Assembly: GCF_900046455.1 (NCBI RefSeq)
Contig: NZ_FCOT01000013.1
Coordinates: forward strand, 868,001 to 932,000
Direction: 5' to 3'
DNA: 64,000 nucleotides
Source of the DNA: Cellulomonas timonensis
GTDB lineage: Bacteria; Actinomycetota; Actinomycetes; Actinomycetales; Cellulomonadaceae
This document shows, piece by piece, positions 8,945 to 16,634 of this stretch. The stretch's first letter is position 1; each line of letters opens with the position of its first letter. Position numbers and translations under genes: made by a program. The notes below the pieces were generated by a model. It saw only the letters and a list, made by a program, of their open reading frames with translations. It made no database searches and was not told where the DNA came from.

Positions 8945-10603
8945 ATGGCGCAGACACGGATCGCCCCACCGGCGACCAGAGACGAGGGCCAGTGGGCCTT
9001 CGGCTCGCATGAGCCCCAGAACGCCAACGAGCGGTTCAAGCAGGAGGACGACGGGCTGAACGTCCGCCGCCGCATCGAGCAGGTCTACTCCCAGCAGGGC
9101 TTCGCCTCCATCTCCCCCGACGACCTGCGCGGACGGATGCGTTGGTGGGGCCTGTACACCCAGCGCCGCCCCGGCATCGACGGCGGCCGCACCGCGACCC
9201 TGGAGCCGCATGAGCTCGACGACGAGTACTTCATGCTGCGCGTCCGGTGCGACGGCGGCGCGCTGACCACCCAGCAGCTGCGGACCATCGCCGAGATCTC
9301 CCTCGAGCACGCGCGCGGCACCGCGGACATCACCGACCGGCAGAACCTGCAGCTGCACTGGGTGCGCATCGAGGACGTGCCCGCCATCTGGCGCCGCCTC
9401 GAGGCCGTCGGTCTCAGCACCCAAGAGGCGTGCGGGGACACCCCCCGCGTGATCCTCGGCTCGCCCGTGGCCGGTGTCGCCGCCGACGAGATCATCGACG
9501 GCACCCCCGCGGTCGAGGCCGTGAGCGCCAGGTTCGTGGGCAACCCCGACTTCTCCAACCTGCCGCGCAAGTTCAAGACGGCCATCAGTGGCTCCCCGCA
9601 CCAGGACGTCGCCCATGAGATCAACGACGTGTCGTTCGTCGGCGTGCTCCACCCCGAGCTCGGCCCCGGCTTCGACCTGTGGGTGGGCGGCGGCCTGTCC
9701 ACCAACCCCCGGCTCGCCGTCCGCCTGGGCGCCTTCGTCACGCTGGAGCAGATCCCCGACGTGTGGGCCGGCGTCGCCGGGATCTTCCGCGACTACGGCT
9801 ACCGCCGCCTGCGCTCGCGGGCGCGCCTGAAGTTCCTCGTCGCCGACTGGGGCCCCGAGGTGTTCCGCCAGGTGCTCGAGGGCGAGTACCTGGAATACGC
9901 GCTGCCCGACGGCCCGGCGCCACCGCCGCCGCCGTTCGCGCGCCGCGACCACGTGGGCGTGCATCCGCAGACGGACGGCCGGTTCTACGTCGGCGCCGCG
10001 CCCCTCGTCGGGCGGACCCCCGGAGCCATGCTCGCCGCCGTGGCCGATCTCGCCGAGCTCTGCGGATCGACGCGGGTGCGGCTGACCTCCGAGCAGAAGA
10101 TCGTCGTGCTCGACGTCGCCGCCGACCAGGTCGACACGCTGGTCGACGGCCTCGAGCGGCTCGGACTCCCCGTGCGCGACGCCTCCACCTTCCGGCGCGG
10201 CACCATGGCGTGCACCGGCATCGAGTTCTGCAAGCTCGCGATCGTCGAGACGAAGGCCCGGGGCGCCGAGCTCGTCGCCGCCCTCGACGAGCGGCTGCCC
10301 ACGTTCGACCACCCCCTGACCATCAACCTCAACGGCTGCCCCAACTCCTGCGCGCGCATCCAGGTGGCCGACATCGGCCTCAAAGGCGCGCTCGCAGGCG
10401 GCGAGGACGGCTACCAGGTGCACCTCGGCGGCGGGCTGGGGCTCACCAGCGGCATGGGCCGCACGCTGCGCGGCCTCCGGGTGCCCGCCGAGCAGCTCGC
10501 CGACTACGTCGAGCGCGTCGCCCGCCGGTTCGACGCCCAACGCCACGAGGACGAGCTGTTCGCGCACTGGGCCCTGCGCGCGGACGACGAGGACCTGCGG
10601 TGA
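8945..10603 (+). CDS. sirA: Ferredoxin-dependent sulfite reductase SirA
   Basis: A 552-residue siroheme/[4Fe-4S] reductase converting sulfite to sulfide with six electrons. The four cluster cysteines are C423 and C429 (CTGIEFC) and C465 and C469 (CPNSC). Y71 (WWGLY) and C163 (QEACGDTPR) sit where the Mycobacterium tuberculosis enzyme has its Tyr69-Cys161 covalent crosslink, which marks sulfite rather than nitrite reductase. Two ferredoxin-like half domains are followed by two siroheme domains, and the length is normal. A strong SD (GGAGG, 8931-8935) precedes the ATG. First enzyme of a nine-gene assimilation and uptake operon whose last gene, cysG, makes its siroheme. Confidence 0.95.
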   Translation: MAQTRIAPPATRDEGQWAFGSHEPQNANERFKQEDDGLNVRRRIEQVYSQQGFASISPDDLRGRMRWWGLYTQRRPGIDGGRTATLEPHELDDEYFMLRVRCDGGALTTQQLRTIAEISLEHARGTADITDRQNLQLHWVRIEDVPAIWRRLEAVGLSTQEACGDTPRVILGSPVAGVAADEIIDGTPAVEAVSARFVGNPDFSNLPRKFKTAISGSPHQDVAHEINDVSFVGVLHPELGPGFDLWVGGGLSTNPRLAVRLGAFVTLEQIPDVWAGVAGIFRDYGYRRLRSRARLKFLVADWGPEVFRQVLEGEYLEYALPDGPAPPPPPFARRDHVGVHPQTDGRFYVGAAPLVGRTPGAMLAAVADLAELCGSTRVRLTSEQKIVVLDVAADQVDTLVDGLERLGLPVRDASTFRRGTMACTGIEFCKLAIVETKARGAELVAALDERLPTFDHPLTINLNGCPNSCARIQVADIGLKGALAGGEDGYQVHLGGGLGLTSGMGRTLRGLRVPAEQLADYVERVARRFDAQRHEDELFAHWALRADDEDLR

Positions 10604-10764
10604 GCGCCGGCGTGGACGCCGGCCAGCGGGCCGTGCCGTACTACTGCCCGTTCTGCGCCGGGGAGGACCTGCGCCCGGCTGGCGAACGGCATGGCGAGTG
10701 GGAGTGCCGCACCTGCGCGCGCGTCTTCGCGGTGCGCTTCGTCGCCCTGGCGGCGCCCCGATGA
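10600..10764 (+). CDS. Small two-CxxC zinc-ribbon-like protein of the sulfur operon
   Basis: A 54-residue protein starting at a GTG that overlaps the sirA stop by 4 bases and ending with a 4-base overlap (ATGA) into cysH. It carries YCPFC and ECRTC pairs 20-25 residues apart, a zinc-ribbon or rubredoxin-like pattern, followed by a hydrophobic C-terminal strand. Small proteins of this kind sit between sirA and cysH in other actinobacteria, but I know no demonstrated function. A structural metal site, or an electron or persulfide carrier role for SirA or CysH, is speculation. The overlaps on both sides and the paired cysteines argue that it is a real gene. Confidence 0.8.
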   Translation: MSAGVDAGQRAVPYYCPFCAGEDLRPAGERHGEWECRTCARVFAVRFVALAAPR

Positions 10765-11453
10765 GCGCGACAGCCGACCTGCGGGACACGGCCCTCGCCG
10801 CAGGAGCCGAGCTCGAGTCCGCGCACCCCCTCGACGTGCTCGCCTGGGCGCACGAGGCCTTCGGCGACGGGCTGGTCGTCGCGTCGTCGATGGCCGACGA
10901 GATCCTCGTGCACCTGGCGTCGCGCGCCGCGCCCGGCGTGGACGTGCTGTTCATCGACACGGGCTACCACTTCGCCGAGACGATCGGCACCCGTGACGCG
11001 TTCGCGGCGACCACGCCGATCACGGTCCGCACCGTCCTGCCGCAGCAGACCGTCGCCGAGCAGGACGCCGAGCACGGCGCCCGCCTACACGCCCGGCGCC
11101 CCGACCTGTGCTGCGCGCTGCGCAAGGTGGAGCCGCTCGAACGCGGCCTCGGCCCGTACCAGGCGTGGGTCACCGGCATGCGCCGCGAGGACGCGCCGAC
11201 CCGCACCGACATCCCGGTGGTCGGCTGGGACGAGCGCCGCTCCAAGGTGAAACTCAACCCGCTCGCCGCCTGGACGCAGGACGACGTCGACGCCTACGCC
11301 GCCGAGCACCAGGTGCTGCTCAACCCCCTGCGGCAGATCGGGTACACGTCCATCGGCTGCGCGCCGTGCACCCGGGCGGTGGCGCCCGGCGAGGACGCCC
11401 GCGCCGGGCGATGGTCAGGCCAGGAGAAGACGGAATGCGGGTTGCACCTATGA
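10761..11453 (+). CDS. cysH: Adenylylsulfate (APS) reductase CysH
   Basis: A 230-residue reductase of the PAPS/APS family. The cysteines C117-C118 (LCCALRK) and C200/C203 (GCAPC) bind a [4Fe-4S] cluster in the APS-specific branch, and C226 (ECGLHL) is the catalytic cysteine that takes the sulfo group. The presence of the CC and CxxC motifs predicts APS rather than PAPS as substrate, agreeing with the absence of an APS kinase domain in the adjacent CysN. It reduces APS to sulfite and AMP using thioredoxin. Four-base overlaps link it to the zinc-ribbon gene before and cysD after. Confidence 0.95.
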   Translation: MSATADLRDTALAAGAELESAHPLDVLAWAHEAFGDGLVVASSMADEILVHLASRAAPGVDVLFIDTGYHFAETIGTRDAFAATTPITVRTVLPQQTVAEQDAEHGARLHARRPDLCCALRKVEPLERGLGPYQAWVTGMRREDAPTRTDIPVVGWDERRSKVKLNPLAAWTQDDVDAYAAEHQVLLNPLRQIGYTSIGCAPCTRAVAPGEDARAGRWSGQEKTECGLHL

Positions 11454-12403
11454 CGTCCACGACATCCATCCCGACGGCCCCCGCGCCACCGGCTACGGCG
11501 GGAGCCCCGCATGCGCTGAGCCAACTCGACGTGCTCGAGTCCGAGGCCGTGCACATCTTCCGCGAGGTCGCCGGCGAGCTCGAGCGCCCGGTCCTGCTGT
11601 TCAGCGGCGGCAAGGACTCCATCGTCATGCTGCACCTGGCCCGGAAGGCGTTCTGGCCGGCGCCCGTGCCCTTCCCCGTCATGCACGTCGACACCGGCCA
11701 CAACTTCCCCGAGGTCATCGCCTACCGCGACGACACCGTCGCCCAGCACCGCCTGCGGCTGGTCGTCGCGAGCGTGCAGGAGTCGATCGACACCGGCCGG
11801 GTGCGCGAGCTGCCCAGCGGGTCCCGCAACCCCCTGCAGACCGTCCCGCTGCTCGACGCCATCACCGCCCACCGCTTCGACGCGGTCTTCGGCGGCGGCC
11901 GCCGCGACGAGGAGAAGGCCCGCGCCAAGGAGCGCGTGTTCAGCCTGCGCGACGCGCTCGGCCAATGGGACCCCCGCCGCCAGAGGCCCGAGCTGTGGGA
12001 CCTGTACAACGGCCGCCACAGCCCCGGCGAGCACGTGCGGGTGTTCCCGCTGTCGAACTGGACCGAGCTCGACGTGTGGCGGTACATCGAGCGCGAGCGA
12101 ATCGAACTGCCGTCCATCTACTACGCGCATGAGCGCGACGTGTTCGCCCGGGACGGCATGTGGCTCACCGCCGGGGACTGGGGCGGGCCCCGGCCCGACG
12201 AGCCCGTGGAGCGGCGCACCATCCGCTACCGCACCGTCGGCGACATGAGCTGCACCGGCGCCGTCGACTCCACGGCCCGCACGGTGGCGGACGTGATCGT
12301 CGAGGTCGCCGCCAGCCGGCTCACCGAACGCGGCGCCACCCGGGCCGACGACCGCGCCTCGGAGGCCGCCATGGAGGACCGCAAACGCGAGGGGTACTTC
12401 TGA
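11450..12403 (+). CDS. cysD: Sulfate adenylyltransferase subunit 2 CysD
   Basis: A 317-residue ATP-sulfurylase catalytic subunit that forms APS from sulfate and ATP. The N-type ATP pyrophosphatase loop LLFSGGKDSIVML is visible near residue 48, and the family sequences VFGGGRRDEEKARAKERV and SNWTELDVWRYIERE follow. The ATG at 11450 is chosen for the ATGA overlap with cysH; the open frame extends further upstream in the shadow of cysH. The start codon of cysN overlaps its stop by one base. It works as a heterodimer with CysN. Confidence 0.95.
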   Translation: MTSTTSIPTAPAPPATAGAPHALSQLDVLESEAVHIFREVAGELERPVLLFSGGKDSIVMLHLARKAFWPAPVPFPVMHVDTGHNFPEVIAYRDDTVAQHRLRLVVASVQESIDTGRVRELPSGSRNPLQTVPLLDAITAHRFDAVFGGGRRDEEKARAKERVFSLRDALGQWDPRRQRPELWDLYNGRHSPGEHVRVFPLSNWTELDVWRYIERERIELPSIYYAHERDVFARDGMWLTAGDWGGPRPDEPVERRTIRYRTVGDMSCTGAVDSTARTVADVIVEVAASRLTERGATRADDRASEAAMEDRKREGYF

Positions 12404-13761
12404 TGGGCACGCAGACGACCACACCGCAGGCCAGCGGGCTCCCCGGCGCGACCGGCGCCCATCGGCAGCGCGACCTGCTGCGGCTGGCCACCGCCGGCTC
12501 GGTGGACGACGGCAAGAGCACGCTCATCGGGCGGCTGCTCTACGACACCAAGTCGGTGCTCGCCGACCAGCTCGCGGCCGTCCAGAAGGCCAGTCACGCC
12601 CGGGGCGGCGAGGCCGTCGACCTGGCGCTCCTCACCGACGGGCTGCGCGCCGAGCGCGAGCAGGGCATCACCATCGACGTGGCCTACCGGTACTTCTCCA
12701 CCGCCACCCGCGCGTTCGTCCTGGCCGACACCCCCGGACACGTGCAGTACACGCGCAACATGGTGACCGGCGCCTCCACAGCCGAGCTCGCCGTCGTGCT
12801 CGTCGACGCACGCCGCGGCGTGCTCGAGCAGACCCGCCGGCACGCCGCCCTCGCCGCGCTGCTCCGGGTGCCGCACATCGTCTTGGCCGTCAACAAGATG
12901 GACCTGGTCGACTACGCGGAGGACGTCTTCACCGAGATCGCCGACGAGTTCGCCGCCTACGCCGCGCGCCTGGGCGTCCTCGGCGTGCGGGCCATCCCGG
13001 TCTCGGCGCTCGCTGGCGACAACGTCGTCGAGCGCTCGGCCCGGATGCCGTGGCACACCGGCCCCACGCTGCTCGAGCACCTGGAGCAGGTCCCGGTGCT
13101 CCGCGACCCGGCCACCGAGCAACTGCGCTTCCCCGTGCAGTACGTGATCCGGCCGCGCACCCCGGAGCATCCCGACTACCGGGGCTACGCGGGCCGCGTC
13201 AGCTCGGGGGTGGTGGCGGTCGGCGACGAGGTCGCCACCGTGCCGGGCGGCGGCCGCAGCAGGGTGGTGGGCATCGACACGTTCGACGGCCCGCTGGGTC
13301 TGGCGCACGCCCCGCAGTCGGTGACGCTGCGGCTCGAGGACGACCTGGACGTGGCACGCGGCGACGTGCTGGTGACGGCCGGGACGCCCGCGACGGTGGG
13401 CACGGACCTGCGCGGGACGGTGTGCTGGCTGGCGCAGACCCCGGGAGCGCCGGGCCAGCGGGTTTTGGTCCGCACCGGGACGCGCACAGTGCGCGGGGTG
13501 GTGCAGGAGGTCGGCGCCCGGCTCGACGTGGACACGCTCGAGCTGGAGCCCTCCTCCGGGTCGTTGACCCTCAACGCGATCGGGACGGTGCGGGTGCTCC
13601 TCGCCGAGCCGGTGCTGCTGGACGATTTCGCCGAGCACCGCCGCACCGGCACGTTCCTGCTGGTCGACCCGTTCGACGGCACGACGCTCGCGGCGGGCAT
13701 GGTGGGCCGCTCGCCGTTGGCGGACGCCGTCGAGCTGTCGGGGCGATGTCGGGAGCAGTGA
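12403..13761 (+). CDS. cysN: Sulfate adenylyltransferase subunit 1 CysN (GTPase)
   Basis: A 452-residue EF-Tu-like GTPase that drives the CysD reaction by GTP hydrolysis. G1 is GSVDDGKST, G3 DTPGHVQYTRNM, G4 NKMDLVD; the EF-Tu-like domains II and III follow. Its length equals a stand-alone CysN: there is no C-terminal APS kinase (CysC) extension, consistent with an APS-reductase pathway. The ATG overlaps the cysD stop by one base. A short gap with a good SD separates it from the transporter genes. Confidence 0.95.
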   Translation: MGTQTTTPQASGLPGATGAHRQRDLLRLATAGSVDDGKSTLIGRLLYDTKSVLADQLAAVQKASHARGGEAVDLALLTDGLRAEREQGITIDVAYRYFSTATRAFVLADTPGHVQYTRNMVTGASTAELAVVLVDARRGVLEQTRRHAALAALLRVPHIVLAVNKMDLVDYAEDVFTEIADEFAAYAARLGVLGVRAIPVSALAGDNVVERSARMPWHTGPTLLEHLEQVPVLRDPATEQLRFPVQYVIRPRTPEHPDYRGYAGRVSSGVVAVGDEVATVPGGGRSRVVGIDTFDGPLGLAHAPQSVTLRLEDDLDVARGDVLVTAGTPATVGTDLRGTVCWLAQTPGAPGQRVLVRTGTRTVRGVVQEVGARLDVDTLELEPSSGSLTLNAIGTVRVLLAEPVLLDDFAEHRRTGTFLLVDPFDGTTLAAGMVGRSPLADAVELSGRCREQ

Positions 13762-13797
13762 CCTGCTCCCACATCCATGCCCTCGAGAGGAACTGAC

Positions 13798-14916
13798 ATG
13801 CCCACGACCCCGCACGCCCGCACCCGCACCCGCACCCGAGCCCGCCGCGCCGCGCTCTCCGCAGTCCTGATCGGCGCGGCCGCCGCGCTGGCCACCGCCT
13901 GCGCGGCGCTCGACACCCCCGCCGCCCAGGAGGCCGACGCCACGGGCGGCGGCGAGGCCGCCGAGCTGCGCCTCGGCTACTTCGCGAACATCACCCACGC
14001 GATCCCGCTGATCGGGGTGGCCGACGGGACGTACGCCGAGGCCCTGGGCGACACCACGCTCACCACCGAGATCTTCAGCGCCGGCCCGGCGGCGGTGGAG
14101 GCGCTGTTCGCCGACGGGCTGGACGCGACGTACATCGGCCCGAACCCGGCCATCAACGCGTTCGCCAAGTCCGACGGGGAGGCGGTGCGGATCATCGCCG
14201 GGGCGACCTCCGGCGGCGCCCAACTGGTGGTGCGGGAGGGCATCGACTCCGTGGAGGACCTGCGCGGCGCCACCCTGGCCACCCCGCAGGTGGGCAACAC
14301 CCAGGATGTGGCGCTGCGCGCCTGGCTGCTGGACAACGACCTGCGCACGTCGGTGACCGGTGGTGAGAACGACGTGCTCATCGCCCCGCAGGAGAACGCC
14401 CAGACCCTCGACCTGTTCAAGCAGGGGTCGCTCGACGGCGCCTGGCTGCCGGAGCCGTGGGCGTCGCGCCTGGTCGTCGAGGGCGGCGCGAAGGTGCTGC
14501 TGGACGAGAAGGACCTGTGGCCGGACGGCGACTTCGTCACCACGCACCTCATCGTGCGCACCGAGTTCCTGGAGAAGTACCCCGAGACGGTCGCCCAGCT
14601 GCTCGAGGCGCATGTGTCCACCGGCGAGTGGATCGCCGAGCACGACCAGGAGGCAGCGCAGGCGGCCAACACCGCCATCGAGGGCCTCACCAGCAAGAAG
14701 CTCGGCGACGACGTGCTGCTGCGCGCCTGGTCGAACCTGCGCCCCACGAACGACCCGGTGGCGGGTTCGCTGCAGACGTCAGCCGACCACGCGGCCGAGG
14801 TCGGGGTCTCGGACAAGGTCGACCTGAAGGGCATCTACGTCCTCGGACCGCTCAACGCGATCCTCGCCGAGCGCGGGCACGAGCCCGTCTCGGCCGCAGG
14901 GCTCGGGACGGAATGA
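13798..14916 (+). CDS. ssuA: Sulfonate/sulfate-type ABC transporter substrate-binding lipoprotein
   Basis: A 372-residue binding protein of the SsuA/TauA/NrtA family. An Arg-rich n-region, a hydrophobic stretch and a lipobox ending at about C35 (ALATAC) indicate a lipoprotein signal. The mature domain begins ELRLGYFANITHAIPLIG, and YIGPNPAINAF and WLPEPWAS are typical of the family. ATG 13798 is used because GAGAGG lies 6 bases before it; an in-frame ATG at 13777 lacks an SD. Substrate is probably an alkanesulfonate or taurine, but no sulfonate monooxygenase is in the window, so sulfate or another sulfur source is possible. The start codon of the ATPase gene overlaps its stop. Confidence 0.85.
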   Translation: MPTTPHARTRTRTRARRAALSAVLIGAAAALATACAALDTPAAQEADATGGGEAAELRLGYFANITHAIPLIGVADGTYAEALGDTTLTTEIFSAGPAAVEALFADGLDATYIGPNPAINAFAKSDGEAVRIIAGATSGGAQLVVREGIDSVEDLRGATLATPQVGNTQDVALRAWLLDNDLRTSVTGGENDVLIAPQENAQTLDLFKQGSLDGAWLPEPWASRLVVEGGAKVLLDEKDLWPDGDFVTTHLIVRTEFLEKYPETVAQLLEAHVSTGEWIAEHDQEAAQAANTAIEGLTSKKLGDDVLLRAWSNLRPTNDPVAGSLQTSADHAAEVGVSDKVDLKGIYVLGPLNAILAERGHEPVSAAGLGTE

Positions 14917-15719
14917 GCGTGCGCGAGGTCCCGGCGCCCACCCTCGCCCCGGCGCGTCCTGCGCCGGGGCGCCCGGCCCGGCCCCCGGTGCGGCTCACGC
15001 AGGTGAGCCACCACTTCGGCGACACGACCAGGCCCCCGGTGCTCGACCGCATCGACCTGGTCGTGGAGCCCGGCGAGTTCGTGTGCCTGCTCGGGGCGTC
15101 CGGCTGCGGGAAGTCCACGCTGCTCTCCCTGATCGCGGGGCTCGACTCCCCCACCTCGGGGACGGTGGAGGTGGGCGCCCGCCGCCCGGCGCTGATGTTC
15201 CAGGAGCCGGCGCTCTACCCGTGGCTCAGCGCGGGGCGGAACATCGAGCTCGCCCTGCGGCTGCGCGGCGTGCCACGCGCCGCGCGGCGGGCGGAGGCCG
15301 AGCGGCTGCTGAGCCTCGTGCACCTCGATGGGGCCCACGCGCGTCGCGTCCACGAGCTCTCCGGGGGCATGCGGCAGCGCGTGGCCCTCGCCCGGGCACT
15401 GGCCCAGGAGGGCGAGGTACTGCTCATGGACGAGCCTTTCGCCGCCCTCGACGCCATCACCCGCGACGTCATGCACTCCGAGCTCACCCGGATCTGGCAG
15501 GAGACGGGCCGGTCGGTCGTCTTCGTCACCCACAACGTGCGCGAGGCCGTGCGGCTCGGGCAGCGCGTCGTGCTGCTGTCCTCGCGTCCCGGCCGGATCG
15601 TGCGCGAGTGGACGGTGCCGATCCCGCAGCCGCGCCGCATCGAGGACCAGGCCGTGGCCGAGCTGTCCGTGGAGATCACCGACCACCTGCGAGCGGAGAT
15701 CGCCAGCCATGCCCGCTGA
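14913..15719 (+). CDS. ssuB: ABC transporter ATP-binding protein (SsuB/TauB-like)
   Basis: A 268-residue ABC ATPase: Walker A GASGCGKSTLL near residue 67, Q-loop LMFQEPALYPW, signature LSGGMRQRVALARAL, Walker B VLLMDEPFAALD, H-loop FVTHNVREA. The LYPWLSAGRN stretch after the Q-loop is typical of nitrate/sulfonate/taurine importers. The ATG overlaps the binding-protein stop by 4 bases and the permease ATG overlaps its own end. It energises uptake from the cytoplasmic face. Confidence 0.9.
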   Translation: MSVREVPAPTLAPARPAPGRPARPPVRLTQVSHHFGDTTRPPVLDRIDLVVEPGEFVCLLGASGCGKSTLLSLIAGLDSPTSGTVEVGARRPALMFQEPALYPWLSAGRNIELALRLRGVPRAARRAEAERLLSLVHLDGAHARRVHELSGGMRQRVALARALAQEGEVLLMDEPFAALDAITRDVMHSELTRIWQETGRSVVFVTHNVREAVRLGQRVVLLSSRPGRIVREWTVPIPQPRRIEDQAVAELSVEITDHLRAEIASHAR

Positions 15720-16629
15720 CCCGTCCACCACCACATCCGCGCCGCCGGCGCCGGGCGCGCCGTCCACCGTCGCGCGCGATCTCGAAGCTGGCCTCGACGC
15801 CCTGGAGACCGCCGTCGAGGCGACCCGCACACCCTGGTGGGCGGCGACCTGGCGCGCCTTCTGGCCCACAGCCGCCGCCCTGCTCGTGTTGCTGGGCCTG
15901 TGGCAGGTCCTCGCGGCGTCGGGCATCAAACCGTCCTACGCGCTGCCGCGACCCCTCGACGTGTGGCACACCCTGGTGGAGGCGACCCAGGACGGGTCCG
16001 CGCTGCGAGCGGCCACGCTGAGCCTGCAGCGCGGCGGCCTCGGCTTCCTGGCCTCCGTGGTCGTCGGCGTGGCCCTCGGCACCGCGATGGCCACCCTGCC
16101 GCTGCTGCGCCGCGCGCTCGGCCCCCTCGTCACCGGCCTGCAGTCGCTGCCGTCCATCGCGTGGGTGCCGGCCGCGATCATCTGGTTCCAGCTCAGCAAC
16201 GCCGCGATCTTCACGGTGGTGCTGCTGGGCGCCGTGCCGTCCATCGTCAACGGCCTGCTCGCGGGGGTCGACCAGGTGCCGCCGCTGTACCTGCGCGTGG
16301 GCCGGGTGCTGGGCGCCAGCGGGTGGAGCCGCATCCGCCACGTCCTGCTCCCCGCCGCCCTGCCGGGCTTCCTGGGCGGCCTCAAACAGGGCTGGGCCTT
16401 CGCATGGCGCTCGCTCATGGCCGCCGAGCTCATCACCAACACCCCGCGCCTGGGCGCCGGGCTCGGCCAGCTCCTCAACCTGGGCCGCGACACCAGTGAC
16501 ATGTCACTGGTCATCGCTGCCATCCTGTTGATCTTCGCGGTGGGCATCCTCATCGAGCTCGCCGTGTTCACCCCACTGGAGCGGCGCATCCTGCACGCCC
16601 GCGGCCTGACCGGTCTGAGCGGAGGCTGA
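15709..16629 (+). CDS. ssuC: ABC transporter permease (SsuC/TauC-like)
   Basis: A 306-residue BPD-type permease with about six membrane helices, the first near residues 45-65 (AAALLVLLGLWQVLAASG). The cytoplasmic EAA loop that contacts the ATPase reads GASGWSRIRHVLLPAALPGF. The roughly 40 N-terminal residues rich in Pro, Ala and Thr are longer than usual and probably unstructured. It overlaps the end of the ATPase gene by 11 bases, so the three transporter genes form one unit inside the sulfur operon. Confidence 0.9.
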   Translation: MPADPSTTTSAPPAPGAPSTVARDLEAGLDALETAVEATRTPWWAATWRAFWPTAAALLVLLGLWQVLAASGIKPSYALPRPLDVWHTLVEATQDGSALRAATLSLQRGGLGFLASVVVGVALGTAMATLPLLRRALGPLVTGLQSLPSIAWVPAAIIWFQLSNAAIFTVVLLGAVPSIVNGLLAGVDQVPPLYLRVGRVLGASGWSRIRHVLLPAALPGFLGGLKQGWAFAWRSLMAAELITNTPRLGAGLGQLLNLGRDTSDMSLVIAAILLIFAVGILIELAVFTPLERRILHARGLTGLSGG

Positions 16630-16634
16630 TCCCG

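Noticed and set aside
8693-10960. Long minus-strand frame opposite sirA and cysH
   Set aside because: Compositionally a shadow; the plus strand encodes SirA with all cluster cysteines and the 4-base operon overlaps.
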